Below are positions 35,756-45,010 of a DNA stretch of 64,000 bases, piece by piece. The position numbers were made by a program, and so were the translations under genes. The stretch is from Frankia sp. AiPa1. Lineage in GTDB: Bacteria; Actinomycetota; Actinomycetes; Frankiales; Frankiaceae. Location of the stretch: NCBI RefSeq assembly GCF_023243075.1, contig NZ_JALKFZ020000002.1, positions 186,001-250,000 on the forward strand. Reading direction: 5' to 3'. Every line of letters starts with the position of its first letter. Positions within the stretch are counted from its first letter, which is position 1. The notes under the pieces were generated by a model. That model was given only the letters and a program-made list of their open reading frames with translations. It did no database searches and was not told the origin of the DNA.

Positions 35756-35792
35756 TGCCAGCCAGCCGCCGGAGAGAGGCGGCTGGCTGGCA
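35756..35792 (-). terminator. strong hairpin downstream of dxs
   Basis: TGCCAGCCAGCCGCC, 7-nt loop, GGCGGCTGGCTGGCA: a perfect 15-bp stem about 107 nt past the dxs stop, without a T-run, as is common for actinobacterial terminators. The rest of the 35529-35898 gap holds repeat copy A and short GCTGGTC repeats, and no gene. Confidence 0.7.
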
Positions 35793-35898
35793 CCTGGTGC
35801 ACGGGCCATCCACTGATCGGGACGGAGGGTCCGCACCGGCCGATGATCTCTGGTCGGCTCAGCGCCGATCGGCTCGGCGGGCTGGTCAGCGGGCTGGG

Positions 35899-37923
35899 TC
35901 AGCGCTGGTCGGCGACCTGCTGACCGGCCGACTGACTGCCGGTGCGCTGGGAGCCCGGGGCCTTCGCCTTGGCCTGCGACACCGACGCCACCGCGGATGA
36001 CTCCGCGGTGGCGATGGCCGACGGGTCGTCGTCCAGGATGGCCTGCCGCCTGGCGATGGCCTCGACGACCTTGCGGGCGAGGTCCTGTGGGGCAAGGCCG
36101 ACTTCGGCCAGGATCTCGTTGCGCTTGCCGTGGTCGAGGAAGCGCTGGGCGATGCCGAAGTCGCGCAGCGGCACGTCCACGTCGCTGTCGCGCAGCAACT
36201 GCGCCAGCGACGAACCGACCCCGCCGACCCGGCCGTTGTCCTCGATGGTGACGACGAGGTCGTGGTCACGGGCGAGGCCGACGAGGGCGGTCGGCAGCGG
36301 CTTGACCCAGCGCGGGTCGACCACGGTGATGCCGATGCCCTGGCTCGCGACCAGGTGGGCCACCTCCAGCGAGGTGGCCGCCATCGCGCCGACCGCGACG
36401 AGCAGCACCTCGCGGTGCCGCGCCACAGCGGGCGAGCGGAACAGCACGTCGACGCCACCGACGGTGTCGATGGCGGGGACGTCGGCGGCGACCGTGCCCT
36501 TGGGGAAGCGCACCACGGTGGGCTTGTCCATGGTCTCGACGGCCTCGCGCAGCTCGGCGCGCAGCGTCGGCGCGTCCCGCGGGGCGGCGATGGCGAGGCC
36601 GGGGACGACCTGGAGGAACGACATGTCCCACATACCGTTGTGGGACGCGCCGTCCTCGCCGGTGACCCCAGCGCGGTCGAGCACGAACGTCACCGGCTGG
36701 CGGTGCAGCGCGACGTCCATCAGGACCTGGTCGAAGGCCCGGTTGAGGAACGTCGCGTACAGGCAGACGACGGGCTTGAGGCCGCCGAGCGCGAGGCCCG
36801 CGGCGGAGGTGACCGCGTGCTGCTCGGCGATGCCGACGTCGAAGACCCGGTCCGGGTAGGCCTTGGCGAACGGGCTGAGGCCGACCGGCGCCAGCATCGC
36901 CGCGGTCAGGGTGACCACGTCGGGCCGCTCGGCACCGATCTGGACGATCTCGTCGGAGAAGACCTTCGTCCAGCTGGTGGTCTTCGCGGTGGAGACCGGC
37001 TTGCCGGTGGCCGGGTCGATGACGCCGACGCCGTGGAAGTTGTCGGCCTGGTCCTGCTCGGCCGGCGGGTAGCCGAAGCCCTTGCGGGTCACGCAGTGGA
37101 CGATGACCGGGCCGCCGAAGTCCCGGGCCCGGCGCAGGGCGGACTCGACGGCGGCGGTGTCGTGCCCGTCGACCGGTCCGACGTACTTCAGGCCGAGGTC
37201 CTCGAACATTCCCTGCGGCTGGACGACGTCCTTGATGCCCTTCTTGATGCCGTGCAGCGCGTCGAACAGCGGCGCGCCGACCAGCGGCGTGCGGCCGAGG
37301 ACCTGCTTGACGACGTCGAGGACCTGCTCGTACTCGGGCGCGAGGCGCAGCGCGGCGAGATGGTCGGCGAGGCCACCGATCGTCGGCGCGTACGAACGGC
37401 CGTTGTCGTTGACCACCACGACGACCGGACGGTCACCGGCGGCGATGTTGTTCAGCGCCTCCCAGCACATACCGCCGGTCAGCGCGCCGTCGCCGACGAC
37501 GGCGACGACCGCGCGGTCCTCGCCGCGCAGGGCGTAGGCGCGGGACAGCCCGTCGGCGTACGACAGGGCCGTCGAGGCGTGCGAGTTCTCGATGATGTCG
37601 TGCTCGGACTCGGCCTGGCTCGGGTAACCGGACAGGCCGCCCTTCTGACGCAGGTTGTCGAACTCGTCGACCCGACCGGTGAGCATCTTGTGGACGTAGG
37701 ACTGATGTCCGGTGTCCCACAGGATCCGGTCGAACGGCGAGTCGAACACTCGGTGGATCGCCAGCGTCAGCTCGACGGCCCCGAGGTTGGGGCCGAGGTG
37801 GCCCCCGGTACGCGCAACGGCGTGGATGAGGAAATCACGGATCTCGGCCGCCAGGGTGCCGAGCTCCTCATGGTCGAGGCGCTTGACGTCCTGGGGACAG
37901 CTGATCGTGGACAGAAGCGACAC
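35899..37923 (-). CDS. dxs: 1-deoxy-D-xylulose-5-phosphate synthase
   Basis: 674 aa thiamine-diphosphate enzyme that condenses pyruvate and glyceraldehyde-3-phosphate, the first step of the MEP isoprenoid pathway. [16 protein letters not shown] at 40-55 has the conserved His; [18 protein letters not shown] at 143-160 binds Mg-ThDP. The transketolase pyrimidine domain includes [17 protein letters not shown], with the catalytic Glu; the C-terminal domain completes the fold. GTG 37923 has AGGGAG 8 nt upstream. It is monocistronic, with a hairpin downstream. The C-terminal 60 residues are a Ser/Ala/Gln-rich extension. Confidence 0.95.
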   Translation of the reverse strand: MSLLSTISCPQDVKRLDHEELGTLAAEIRDFLIHAVARTGGHLGPNLGAVELTLAIHRVFDSPFDRILWDTGHQSYVHKMLTGRVDEFDNLRQKGGLSGYPSQAESEHDIIENSHASTALSYADGLSRAYALRGEDRAVVAVVGDGALTGGMCWEALNNIAAGDRPVVVVVNDNGRSYAPTIGGLADHLAALRLAPEYEQVLDVVKQVLGRTPLVGAPLFDALHGIKKGIKDVVQPQGMFEDLGLKYVGPVDGHDTAAVESALRRARDFGGPVIVHCVTRKGFGYPPAEQDQADNFHGVGVIDPATGKPVSTAKTTSWTKVFSDEIVQIGAERPDVVTLTAAMLAPVGLSPFAKAYPDRVFDVGIAEQHAVTSAAGLALGGLKPVVCLYATFLNRAFDQVLMDVALHRQPVTFVLDRAGVTGEDGASHNGMWDMSFLQVVPGLAIAAPRDAPTLRAELREAVETMDKPTVVRFPKGTVAADVPAIDTVGGVDVLFRSPAVARHREVLLVAVGAMAATSLEVAHLVASQGIGITVVDPRWVKPLPTALVGLARDHDLVVTIEDNGRVGGVGSSLAQLLRDSDVDVPLRDFGIAQRFLDHGKRNEILAEVGLAPQDLARKVVEAIARRQAILDDDPSAIATAESSAVASVSQAKAKAPGSQRTGSQSAGQQVADQR

Positions 37924-38037
37924 GGCGGGAACTCCCTCTCCCGAAAGGGGATCGGTCCGGGTCCGGCAAAGTCTACGCAGGTCAGCTGGGGCCTCGCAGA
38001 CACCCAGACGACATGTGAGTTCCTCGCGGAACGCAGG

Positions 38038-38068
38038 GTAATAGGCGGTGGCGGGGTAGTATCAGCAA
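38038..38068 (-). promoter_or_regulatory. candidate dxs promoter
   Basis: On the minus strand TTGCTG (38068-38063) and TATTAC (38043-38038), 19-nt spacer, about 110 nt before the dxs start. This is the only promoter-like feature I see in the 309-bp gap 37924-38232. Confidence 0.35.
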
Positions 38069-38232
38069 CCCCGAGTGCCCACTGCTGGTCCGGATTCGGC
38101 CACGCAGGCGAGTGTTGCGCCCCGGTGTGGCGCGCGGCGACACGTCGAGACACGGTCCGGCCACACAGAAGGTCGACAGCGCGTCGACAACCCGCCGACC
38201 AACACCTTCCGTGCGCCATTCGGCACGCAGGG

Positions 38233-39762
38233 TTATCTGACCCTGGGTGCAAGAATCGCGACGCACTCGACGTGATGCGTCATCGGGAACAGGTCGAACG
38301 CACGCAGCGAAGTCATCTCATAACCACAGGCCTGGGCGGTGGCGAGATCCCGTCCCAGGGCCACCGGGTCGCATGCGACGTACGCGACGGCACGCGGGTG
38401 GTGCCCCAACAGGGCACCCACCACCTCCGCACCGGCACCGGCACGCGGGGGGTCCAGCACGGCACAGTCGACCCGCCCGGCCGAGGGCCCCGTGCCGAGA
38501 ACGCCCCGCACGGACGCGGGCGTCACCCGCACCGGGCGCAGGGAAACCTGCGGCAGGTCGGCGAGGTTGCCCGCCGCCGCCGCCACCGCCGCCGCGTCCG
38601 ACTCCATCGCGACGACCCGCCCGGACGCTCCCACCTGGTCGGCGAGGAAAGCGGCGAACAGTCCGGCCCCTGCGTACAGGTCGAGCGCGGTCTCCCCCGC
38701 CTGCGGCCGCAGCCCGGCCAGAACCGCCTCGACCAGCACTTCCGGTGCGCCCGGATGCACCTGCCAGAACACCCCCGGTCCGACGGTGAAGCGCCGCCGC
38801 CGCACCACCTCGACCACCTGACCGGCCTCGACCACCTCGGCCGCCTCGCCGGCCTCGGCCATCTGGCGGGCACGGCCGGGCGCCCCGGACGCCCTCGCGG
38901 CGGGATCCCCGTCGGCGTGGACCGCGACCGCCACCTCACCCGAGGCGGGGCTCGCGGCGACCTCGACCACGACACCACCGGGGAAACTCCGTCCGGCAAG
39001 CGCCCCGGTCACCAACGGATGCGCGATGCGGCAGTCCGGGGTGGCCAACACCGCTCGGGAGCGGCTGCGCCGCAGACCGGCCTGACCGTTGGCGGTGACG
39101 GCGAAGCGCATCCGGGTCCGCCAGCCATGTCCGTCGGGCTGCGTACCTTCAAGCTCAGCACCTTCAGGCCCAACACCTTGAAGCCCAGCACCCTGAAGCT
39201 CAGCACCCTGAAGCTCAGCACCATCAGGCCGGCCAGCAGCCGCGACCGACACTGCTTCGACGACGACCGGGCCCGGGTCGGCCAGGCCACCGAAGCGGCG
39301 CAGCGCCTCGACGACGACCTCGGCCTTGCCCCGTCGCTGTGCCTCCAGGGAGGCATGCTGCCAGTCGCAGCCGCCGCAGGCGCCGGGACCGGCGTGTGGG
39401 CAGGGTGGCACGACCCGGTCCGGGGACGGCTCGAGGATCTCCACGGCGTCCGCCCGCCAGTAACGGTCATGGGCGTCGTCGGTGATCTGAGCCCGCACCC
39501 GCTCGCCGGGCAGCGCATGCCGGACGAAGATCACCCGACCGGAGTCCCGCGCGACGCAGAACCCGCCGTGCGCGATCCGGCCCACCACCAGTTCCCGCAC
39601 CGTCCCGACCGCGCCGGGAGGAGCCGATGCCGGCGTCGTGGCCGGCGCCGGCCGGCGGGCCGGTGTCGCCCCCTGCGCTGACGTCGCCCCCTGCGCTGAC
39701 GTCGACGCCGGGGCTGGCGTTGCCGCCCGAGTTGGCTTCAGGGCCCGTCGGCCGGGGCTCAC
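38233..39762 (-). CDS. TRAM-domain RNA uracil-5-methyltransferase (RumA/TrmA type)
   Basis: 509 aa SAM-dependent methyltransferase of rRNA or tRNA uridine C5. An Ala/Pro-rich N-terminus with two STSAQGA-type repeats is followed by a TRAM domain (about 55-110) and a cysteine cluster CPHAGPGACGGC for an iron-sulfur site. The methyltransferase core shows LDLYAGAGLFAAFLA, LDPPRAG and the catalytic-region AYVACDPVALGRDLA. An insertion of six 15-bp repeats (39145-39234) adds an ELQGA-type stretch in mid-protein. GTG 39762 overlaps the stop of the upstream permease (GTGA), so translation is coupled. Confidence 0.9.
   Translation of the reverse strand: MSPGRRALKPTRAATPAPASTSAQGATSAQGATPARRPAPATTPASAPPGAVGTVRELVVGRIAHGGFCVARDSGRVIFVRHALPGERVRAQITDDAHDRYWRADAVEILEPSPDRVVPPCPHAGPGACGGCDWQHASLEAQRRGKAEVVVEALRRFGGLADPGPVVVEAVSVAAAGRPDGAELQGAELQGAGLQGVGPEGAELEGTQPDGHGWRTRMRFAVTANGQAGLRRSRSRAVLATPDCRIAHPLVTGALAGRSFPGGVVVEVAASPASGEVAVAVHADGDPAARASGAPGRARQMAEAGEAAEVVEAGQVVEVVRRRRFTVGPGVFWQVHPGAPEVLVEAVLAGLRPQAGETALDLYAGAGLFAAFLADQVGASGRVVAMESDAAAVAAAAGNLADLPQVSLRPVRVTPASVRGVLGTGPSAGRVDCAVLDPPRAGAGAEVVGALLGHHPRAVAYVACDPVALGRDLATAQACGYEMTSLRAFDLFPMTHHVECVAILAPRVR
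39145..39234. repeat. 6 x 15-bp imperfect tandem repeat in the methyltransferase gene
   Basis: Units such as ACCCTGAAGCTCAGC (two exact, four diverged). In frame; on the minus strand they encode repeated GAELQ-like pentapeptides. Confidence 0.9.
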
Positions 39763-41858
39763 TCGTCCTCCGTCGTCGACGAACCGATTCCGGCCGGCGT
39801 TCCCGTCCCACCGGACGAGCCGGACGAGCCGGGCGCGCCGGACGGCGCCGACGGCGCGGCGGACGCAGGCAGCGCGGGGGAGGCGGGCTGGCCGCGTCGG
39901 ACGGCACCGGCGCTGGTCCGCTCAAGCCGTCCCTCGACGCGGCTCGACGAGGCGAGCTGCCAGGGCACGCTGGTGACCATCACCCCGGGCTGGAACAGCA
40001 GCCGGGCCTTGAGCCGCAGAGCGCTCTGGTTGTGCAGAAGGTGCTCCCACCAGTGGCCGACGACGTACTCGGGGACGAACACGGAGACGACGTCGCGCGG
40101 GCTCTCCCGGCGGATGCGGGCGACGTACTCCAGCACCGGCCGGGTGACCTCACGGTAGGGCGAGGCCAGCACCACGAGGTCGATCGTGATCCCGCGCTCC
40201 TGCCAGGCGGCCCGCAGCCGGTCGGCATCGGCCTGGTCAACGGCGACGGTGAGGGCGACCAGGCTGTTCGGCCGGGTCGCCTTGGCGTAGGCGAGCGCCC
40301 GCAGCGTCGGCGCATGGATCTTGCTGACCAGGACGACGCCGCGCACCCGCGAGGGCAGGGTCGGCGGGCCGGGCTCGGGGGTGAGTTCGATCGCCACCCG
40401 GTCGTAGTGTCCACGGATGCCACGCATCCCCATGAAGATGATCGGGATCGCGAGGCAGACGATCCACGCGCCGTGGGTGAACTTCGTGACCAGCACCAGC
40501 ACCAGCACCGTGCCGGTGAGGCAGGCACCGAAGAAGTTGATCGTCTGTGACCGGCGGATGCGTCGCCGGGCGACGGGATCGCTGGCCTGCGGGTCGTCCG
40601 ACCGCAGGATGCGCGCCCAGTGCCGCACCATCCCGGTCTGGCTCAGGGTGAACGAGATGAACACCCCGAGGATGTAGAGCTGGATGAGCTGGGTGACCTG
40701 CGCGTGGTAAAGGATGATCAGCAGCGCGGCGAAGCTCGACAGCAGCACGATGCCGTTGGAGTAGGCCAGCCGGTCGCCGCGGGTGTGTAGCTGACGGGGC
40801 AGGTAGCCGTCCCGGGCAAGGATGGAGCCCAGCACCGGGAAGCCGTTGAACGCCGTGTTCGCCGCCAGCATCAGGATGAGGGTCGTCACTGCGGCGATGT
40901 AGACGAACCCAGGCGAGTCATGGCCGAACACGGCCGCGGCCACCTGGGTGATGACGGTCGGCTGGTCGCCGTGCGCCCCGATGAGGTCGCTGGTGTGCTC
41001 GGCGACGTGCACATGCGAGATCATCGCCAGCGCCGTCACGCCGGCGAACATGGTGACCGCGATGACGCCCATCAGAAGCAGCGTCGTCGCGGCGTTGCGG
41101 CTCTTCGGCTTACGGAACGCGGGCACGCCGTTGCTGATCGCCTCGACGCCGGTGAGCGCCGTGCAGCCTGAGGCGAACGCCCGCAGCACGAGGAAGGCGA
41201 GGGCGAACCCGGCGTAGTTGTGCTCGGCGACCACGTGGTAGCCGGCGCTCTGCGCCCGCGGGGTGTGCCCGGTCGCGGTCTGGATCAGACCAGTGATGAT
41301 CATGACGAACACGCCGGCGACGAACCCGTAGGTCGGGATGGCGAAGGCCGTACCCGACTCCCGCACCCCGCGCAGGTTCATCATCGTCAGCACCACGACG
41401 ATGATGACCGCGATGATCACTCGGTACGAGGCGAGGCCGGTCACCGCGGAGGTGAGGTTCGCGACCCCGGCGGACACCGACACGGCGACGGTCAGCACGT
41501 AGTCGACCAGCAGGGCACTGGCGACGAGCAGGCCGGCACGCGGACCGAGGTTGACCGAGGCGACCTCGTAGTCGCCGCCGCCACTCGGATAGGCATGGAC
41601 GTTCTGCCGGTAGGACGCGACCACCGTCAGCATCAGCACGATGACGGCGACCGCCAGCCACGGCGAGACGTGATAGAAGGCCAGCCCGCCCAGCGAGAGC
41701 ACGAGCAGGATCTCCTCGGTCGCGTACGAGACGGAGGAGAGGGCATCGCTGGCGAACACGGGTAGCGCGACCCGCTTGGACAGCAGGGTCTCGCCGAGCC
41801 GGTCGCTACCGATGGGACGACCGACAAAGCCGCGCTTCAGCCGGTCCGTGAGCGCCAC
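39759..41858 (-). CDS. APC-superfamily permease, KimA-like potassium importer
   Basis: 699 aa. About 12 hydrophobic helices at 20-480, beginning with LPVFASDALSSVSYATEEIL, typical of the KUP/KimA-like APC branch. A cytoplasmic UspA-like domain at about 500-640 (VVLVSKIHAPTLRALAYA, DLVVLASPYREVTRPVLEYV) and a Pro/Ser tail follow, the same domain order as KimA. The divergent neighbours are two TrkA-type potassium-regulatory subunits, which supports K+ rather than amino-acid transport (inference). GTG 41858 is preferred to GTG 41888, because a perfect 20-bp inverted repeat ends on the latter and TAGCAT lies 7 nt before the former. Confidence 0.82.
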   Translation of the reverse strand: MALTDRLKRGFVGRPIGSDRLGETLLSKRVALPVFASDALSSVSYATEEILLVLSLGGLAFYHVSPWLAVAVIVLMLTVVASYRQNVHAYPSGGGDYEVASVNLGPRAGLLVASALLVDYVLTVAVSVSAGVANLTSAVTGLASYRVIIAVIIVVVLTMMNLRGVRESGTAFAIPTYGFVAGVFVMIITGLIQTATGHTPRAQSAGYHVVAEHNYAGFALAFLVLRAFASGCTALTGVEAISNGVPAFRKPKSRNAATTLLLMGVIAVTMFAGVTALAMISHVHVAEHTSDLIGAHGDQPTVITQVAAAVFGHDSPGFVYIAAVTTLILMLAANTAFNGFPVLGSILARDGYLPRQLHTRGDRLAYSNGIVLLSSFAALLIILYHAQVTQLIQLYILGVFISFTLSQTGMVRHWARILRSDDPQASDPVARRRIRRSQTINFFGACLTGTVLVLVLVTKFTHGAWIVCLAIPIIFMGMRGIRGHYDRVAIELTPEPGPPTLPSRVRGVVLVSKIHAPTLRALAYAKATRPNSLVALTVAVDQADADRLRAAWQERGITIDLVVLASPYREVTRPVLEYVARIRRESPRDVVSVFVPEYVVGHWWEHLLHNQSALRLKARLLFQPGVMVTSVPWQLASSSRVEGRLERTSAGAVRRGQPASPALPASAAPSAPSGAPGSSGSSGGTGTPAGIGSSTTEDE

Positions 41859-41865
41859 GCGGGGG

Positions 41866-41871
41866 ATGCTA
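41866..41871 (-). promoter_or_regulatory. candidate -10 box of the permease gene
   Basis: TAGCAT on the minus strand, 7 nt before GTG 41858. Confidence 0.45.
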
Positions 41872-41887
41872 CCGACGCGACGGACCA

Positions 41888-41907
41888 CACATCACAGTTG
41901 TGATGTG
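41888..41907. promoter_or_regulatory. perfect inverted repeat, permease operator
   Basis: CACATCACAGTTGTGATGTG: 9-bp arms, 2-bp spacer, 17 bp upstream of the permease -10 box. It would lie near the -35 region. Confidence 0.7.
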
Positions 41908-42110
41908 CGACACAGAATTGCCGGCCGACGCCGCGAGCGCCGAGGTCAGCCAGGGCGAAACCGGTCTGCCCGTACCACCCGCTGCCGTTGGGCCACCGGT
42001 TGGTCACAGTCCGGCCGCTGCCCCCTCGTCGCCTCATGGCCGTCCGCCGAGCATCAGCTCCTATACAGAACGTCTCCGGGATGATTCGCGCCGCGGGGAT
42101 CGGATGCGGC

Positions 42111-42116
42111 TACGCT
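42111..42116 (+). promoter_or_regulatory. candidate -10 box, leaderless start
   Basis: TACGCT, 8 nt before GTG 42125. Confidence 0.45.
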
Positions 42117-42124
42117 CATCCCTC

Positions 42125-42787
42125 GTGCATGTCGTGATCCTCGGCTGTGGCCGGGTTGGCTCCGCTCTCGCCCGTGGTGTCGAGCGGCTCGGTCATTCCG
42201 TGGCGATCATCGACCAGAACGCGGCCGCCTTCGGCCGCCTGCCCGCCGACTTCACCGGCCAACGGGTGACCGGCATGGGCTTCGACCGGGACACCCTGGT
42301 AGAGGCCGGCATCGAGCGGTCGACGGCGTTCGCCGCGGTGTCCAGCGGCGACAACTCGAACATCATCGCAGCCCGGGTCGCCCGGGAGATGTTCGGCGTC
42401 GAGCGGGTCGTCGCCCGGATCTACGACCCACGCCGCGCCGAGGTGTACGAACGCCTGGGAATCCCCACCGTCGCGACCGTGCGCTGGACCCGCGACCAGA
42501 TCCTCGGGCGCCTGCTGCCGGAGGCGGTCACCCCCCAGTGGTCCGACCCGTCCGGCTCGGTGCTGCTCACCGCGGTGCCCCCCGGCCCCGGCTGGGTCGG
42601 GCGCAAGGTGCGCGAGCTCGAGGAATCCGCGCGAGTGCGGGTGGTGTGCGTAACCCGGTTCGGCGAGGGTGCCCTGCCCGACGCTCGCACCCTCGTCCAG
42701 GACGGCGACGTGCTGCACGTGGCCGTCCCCAAAGCGCACGCCGCCGAGGCCGACGCGGTGCTGCGCCGCGGCCCCGAGGAAGGCTGA
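42125..42787 (+). CDS. trkA: TrkA-type potassium uptake regulatory subunit 1
   Basis: 220 aa cytoplasmic RCK protein. The Rossmann fold begins at once with VVILGCGRVGSALARG (GxGxxG at 7-12) and AIIDQNAAAF for the nucleotide ribose; a C-terminal RCK_C domain covers about 135-215. Such subunits bind NAD(H) or ATP and gate Trk/Ktr channels; c-di-AMP binding by the C-domain is known in some relatives. GTG 42125 follows TACGCT by 8 nt; ATG 42104 (MRLRSSL) is the alternative. The next gene begins 2 nt after its stop. Confidence 0.9.
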   Translation: MHVVILGCGRVGSALARGVERLGHSVAIIDQNAAAFGRLPADFTGQRVTGMGFDRDTLVEAGIERSTAFAAVSSGDNSNIIAARVAREMFGVERVVARIYDPRRAEVYERLGIPTVATVRWTRDQILGRLLPEAVTPQWSDPSGSVLLTAVPPGPGWVGRKVRELEESARVRVVCVTRFGEGALPDARTLVQDGDVLHVAVPKAHAAEADAVLRRGPEEG

Positions 42788-42789
42788 TC

Positions 42790-43572
42790 GTGACCGCTCC
42801 CGAGGCAGCTACCCCCACCGCCGCCGCGGCCATCCCCGAGATGGCCACCGCCGAGACCACGGTCAGGAGGGCACCCGTCCGGCCGTCCGACCGGCGCGTG
42901 GTGATCGCCGGTGCCGGCAAGGTGGGCCGCTCGATCGCCGGCGAGCTCCTGGAGAACGGCGCCGAGGTGCTCATGATCGAACGGGACCCGGCGAAGGTCC
43001 GCCTCGACGCCCTGCCCGGCGCCAGCTGGCTGCTCGCCGACGCCTGTGAGCTGGCCCAGCTCGACGCCGCCGGCCTCAACGACTACGCCGTGCTCGTCGC
43101 CGCGACCGGGGACGACAAGGTGAACCTGGTCGTCTCGCTGCTGGCGAAGACCGAGTTCGGGATACCACGGGTCGTCGCCCGGGTGAACCATCCCAAGAAC
43201 GAGTGGCTGTTCACCGACTCGTGGGGTGTGGACGTCGCGGTGTCCGCGCCGCGGCTGCTCACGGCGCTCGTGGAGGAGGCCGTGAGCGTTGGCGACCTGG
43301 TCCGGCTGATGCGCTTCCGGCAGAGCGACGCGTCCCTGGTCGAGCTCACCCTCGCCGAGGACGCCCCCCTCACCGGGCGGCGCCTCGGCGAGTTCGAGCT
43401 GCCGGCCGACAGTGCCCTGGTGGTGATCCTGCGCGACGGCCGCGCCGTCATCCCCTCCCCGGACGCGACCCTGGAGGCCGGCGACGAGGTACTGGCCGTC
43501 GCCACCACCCTCGAGGCCGAGGAGCAGCTCGCCGTCCTGCTCGGCCCGCCGCCGCCGGACTCCGGCACCTGA
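42790..43572 (+). CDS. trkA: TrkA-type potassium uptake regulatory subunit 2
   Basis: 260 aa RCK protein: VVIAGAGKVGRSIAGELL (GAGKVG at 41-46), MIERDP, then RCK_C (LVELTLAEDAPLTGRRLGEF) at about 165-255. The first 35 residues are an Ala/Thr-rich extension. GTG 42790 has GAGGAAGG upstream within the end of the previous gene. Two tandem, non-identical TrkA genes facing a KimA-like permease is a typical actinobacterial potassium locus; no TrkH channel is in the window. Confidence 0.9.
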   Translation: MTAPEAATPTAAAAIPEMATAETTVRRAPVRPSDRRVVIAGAGKVGRSIAGELLENGAEVLMIERDPAKVRLDALPGASWLLADACELAQLDAAGLNDYAVLVAATGDDKVNLVVSLLAKTEFGIPRVVARVNHPKNEWLFTDSWGVDVAVSAPRLLTALVEEAVSVGDLVRLMRFRQSDASLVELTLAEDAPLTGRRLGEFELPADSALVVILRDGRAVIPSPDATLEAGDEVLAVATTLEAEEQLAVLLGPPPPDSGT

Positions 43573-43582
43573 TCAGGCGGGC

Positions 43583-44347
43583 TCAGGACGGCCAGCCCGG
43601 ACCCTGCGGTCCGCCCGGCCCGGTCGACGACTCACCACCGTGCCGCTCACCACCGTGCCGCTCACCACCCCGCCGGTCGCTCACGATGACCTCGCCGTCG
43701 ACGACGGTCGCGTCCGCGGCGGCCGGCGGCGCGGGCGGCAGGGGGGCCAGGCGGCGCACGAGGGCGAAACTCGCCAACACCGCGACGCCGAACAACGGCA
43801 GGCCGAGTGCTATGTTCGCCGCCGCGAGCCAACCGTCCTGGTCGGCGAGATAGAGCACACCCTGCACCGCGAAGCGCACCCCGAACACCGCGGCCCAGAC
43901 GAGCGTCGCCCAGATCGCGGCCCGACGCTGGCGGGAGTCGTCCCGCCAGCCGAGGTAGCGGACGTCGAGGCCGGCCATCAGGTAACCGGCGACCGGCCGG
44001 CGCAGCGCCACCGAGGTCAGCGCCACGATCACACCCAGGGCGTTCTTGGCGATGCCGGGCAGGAAGAAGCCCTTCGCGTCCCCCGTGCGGGAGGCGACGA
44101 AGGCGGCGAAGGCGACGGCGAACAGGCCGGAGAAGGTCTGCTGCACCGGCTCGTGGCGCGCGAACCGCAGCACGAGCAGGCCAACGGCGGTCAGGACGGC
44201 GACCACAATGCCGGCCGTCAGCCCGGCCTGGGCGTTGACCGCCACGAACGCCACGGTGGGCAGAGAGCTGTCGATGATCCCCCGAGGCCCGCCGATGGCC
44301 TCGGACAACGTCATCGGCGGGGCGTCGGGAGCAGGCATGCGCGGCAT
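43583..44347 (-). CDS. DUF3159 membrane protein
   Basis: 254 aa with about six hydrophobic segments, starting GGPRGIIDSSLPTVAFVAVNA, then GLFAVAFAAFVASRTGDAKGFFLPGI, the signature region of DUF3159. GYLMAGLD and VQGVLYLADQDGWLAAA follow. The C-terminal 45 residues are hydrophilic and carry a GGERH-GGERH repeat from an exact 15-bp duplication (43631-43669). ATG 44347; ATG 44338 is also possible. Function unknown. Same strand and order as the OB-fold and DUF3710 genes, a conserved actinobacterial set. Confidence 0.88.
   Translation of the reverse strand: MPRMPAPDAPPMTLSEAIGGPRGIIDSSLPTVAFVAVNAQAGLTAGIVVAVLTAVGLLVLRFARHEPVQQTFSGLFAVAFAAFVASRTGDAKGFFLPGIAKNALGVIVALTSVALRRPVAGYLMAGLDVRYLGWRDDSRQRRAAIWATLVWAAVFGVRFAVQGVLYLADQDGWLAAANIALGLPLFGVAVLASFALVRRLAPLPPAPPAAADATVVDGEVIVSDRRGGERHGGERHGGESSTGPGGPQGPGWPS
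43631..43669. repeat. 15-bp tandem repeat in DUF3159 gene
   Basis: CTCACCACCGTGCCG twice exactly plus a partial third copy (CTCACCACC), in frame in the C-terminal tail. Confidence 0.95.
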
Positions 44348-44440
44348 CGTCGGTGGAGGTTCCTGTCGGTCGGTTGGGTCTCCCCGCCGCGCCGGGCTCC
44401 GCCGGGCGGGGCGCCCGCGGTGGGACGCCCCGCGCGCGGG

Positions 44441-44827
44441 TCAGGCGCTGGCGGAGGAGACCGGCAGCAGTTCGTAACGCGGATTGAAGATGGCCGGGCG
44501 GCCGTCCGACAACGTCAGACGGCCGGACGCCTTGACCGACGCGCCGGCCCGCAGGCCGGGGATGTCGCGCCGACCGAGGAAGACCAGGGTCACGGTGCCG
44601 CTGCCGTCGTACAGATCGACCTCGAGGTTGGGCGCCCCCGAGCCCGCGCGGACCGTCACCGCCTGTATGGTACCCGCGACGCAGATCTCATCACGGTCAC
44701 GACAGCGACTCATCGGCGCGGCGCCGGCCGCTGCCGCGGCCGCTTGCAGGTCCTCCGCATCCAGCTCGCTGACCCCTGCCGTCAGCTTGTGGAACTTGCG
44801 CGCCCACCAACTGCGTGGCTCGCCCAC
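44441..44827 (-). CDS. OB-fold nucleic-acid-binding domain protein
   Basis: 128 aa. After a short helical N-terminus (SWWARKFHKLTAGVSELDAED) there is a tRNA-anticodon-type OB fold: ICVAGTIQAVTVR, LEVDLYDGSGTVTLVFLGRR, GLRAGASVKASGRLTLSDGR and NPRYELL. Probably a single-stranded nucleic-acid-binding protein; substrate unknown. GTG 44827 has GGAGGA immediately upstream; the frame is open to 44908 without a better start. Lies between DUF3710 and DUF3159 genes on the same strand. Confidence 0.85.
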   Translation of the reverse strand: MGEPRSWWARKFHKLTAGVSELDAEDLQAAAAAAGAAPMSRCRDRDEICVAGTIQAVTVRAGSGAPNLEVDLYDGSGTVTLVFLGRRDIPGLRAGASVKASGRLTLSDGRPAIFNPRYELLPVSSASA

Positions 44828-45010
44828 GGCTCCTCCGATCCCGCGCGAGCAGGTCTGCCCGGACACGTCTGTTGCAACGAACGACCGAGGCACAGTGTGC
44901 CCCCGCAAAGCCCGTCCGATCGAGTGATCCGGGGCGAAGGGCGACAGCGCGGCACTTTGGCCACGGCGAGCCGTCAGACGGCTACCAGACGTGGTGGGTC
45001 GGTGGGAAAG

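Noticed and set aside
35756-35792. Part of the dispersed hairpin repeat
   Set aside because: It does not align with copy B; better read as the dxs terminator.
36130-39681. 1183-codon open frame opposite dxs and the methyltransferase
   Set aside because: It spans two well-supported genes on the other strand and has shadow composition.
41859-42124. ydaO-type (c-di-AMP) riboswitch before the potassium permease
   Set aside because: I looked for the conserved GGGG/CCGAA blocks and did not find them; the region is explained by an operator and leaderless promoters.
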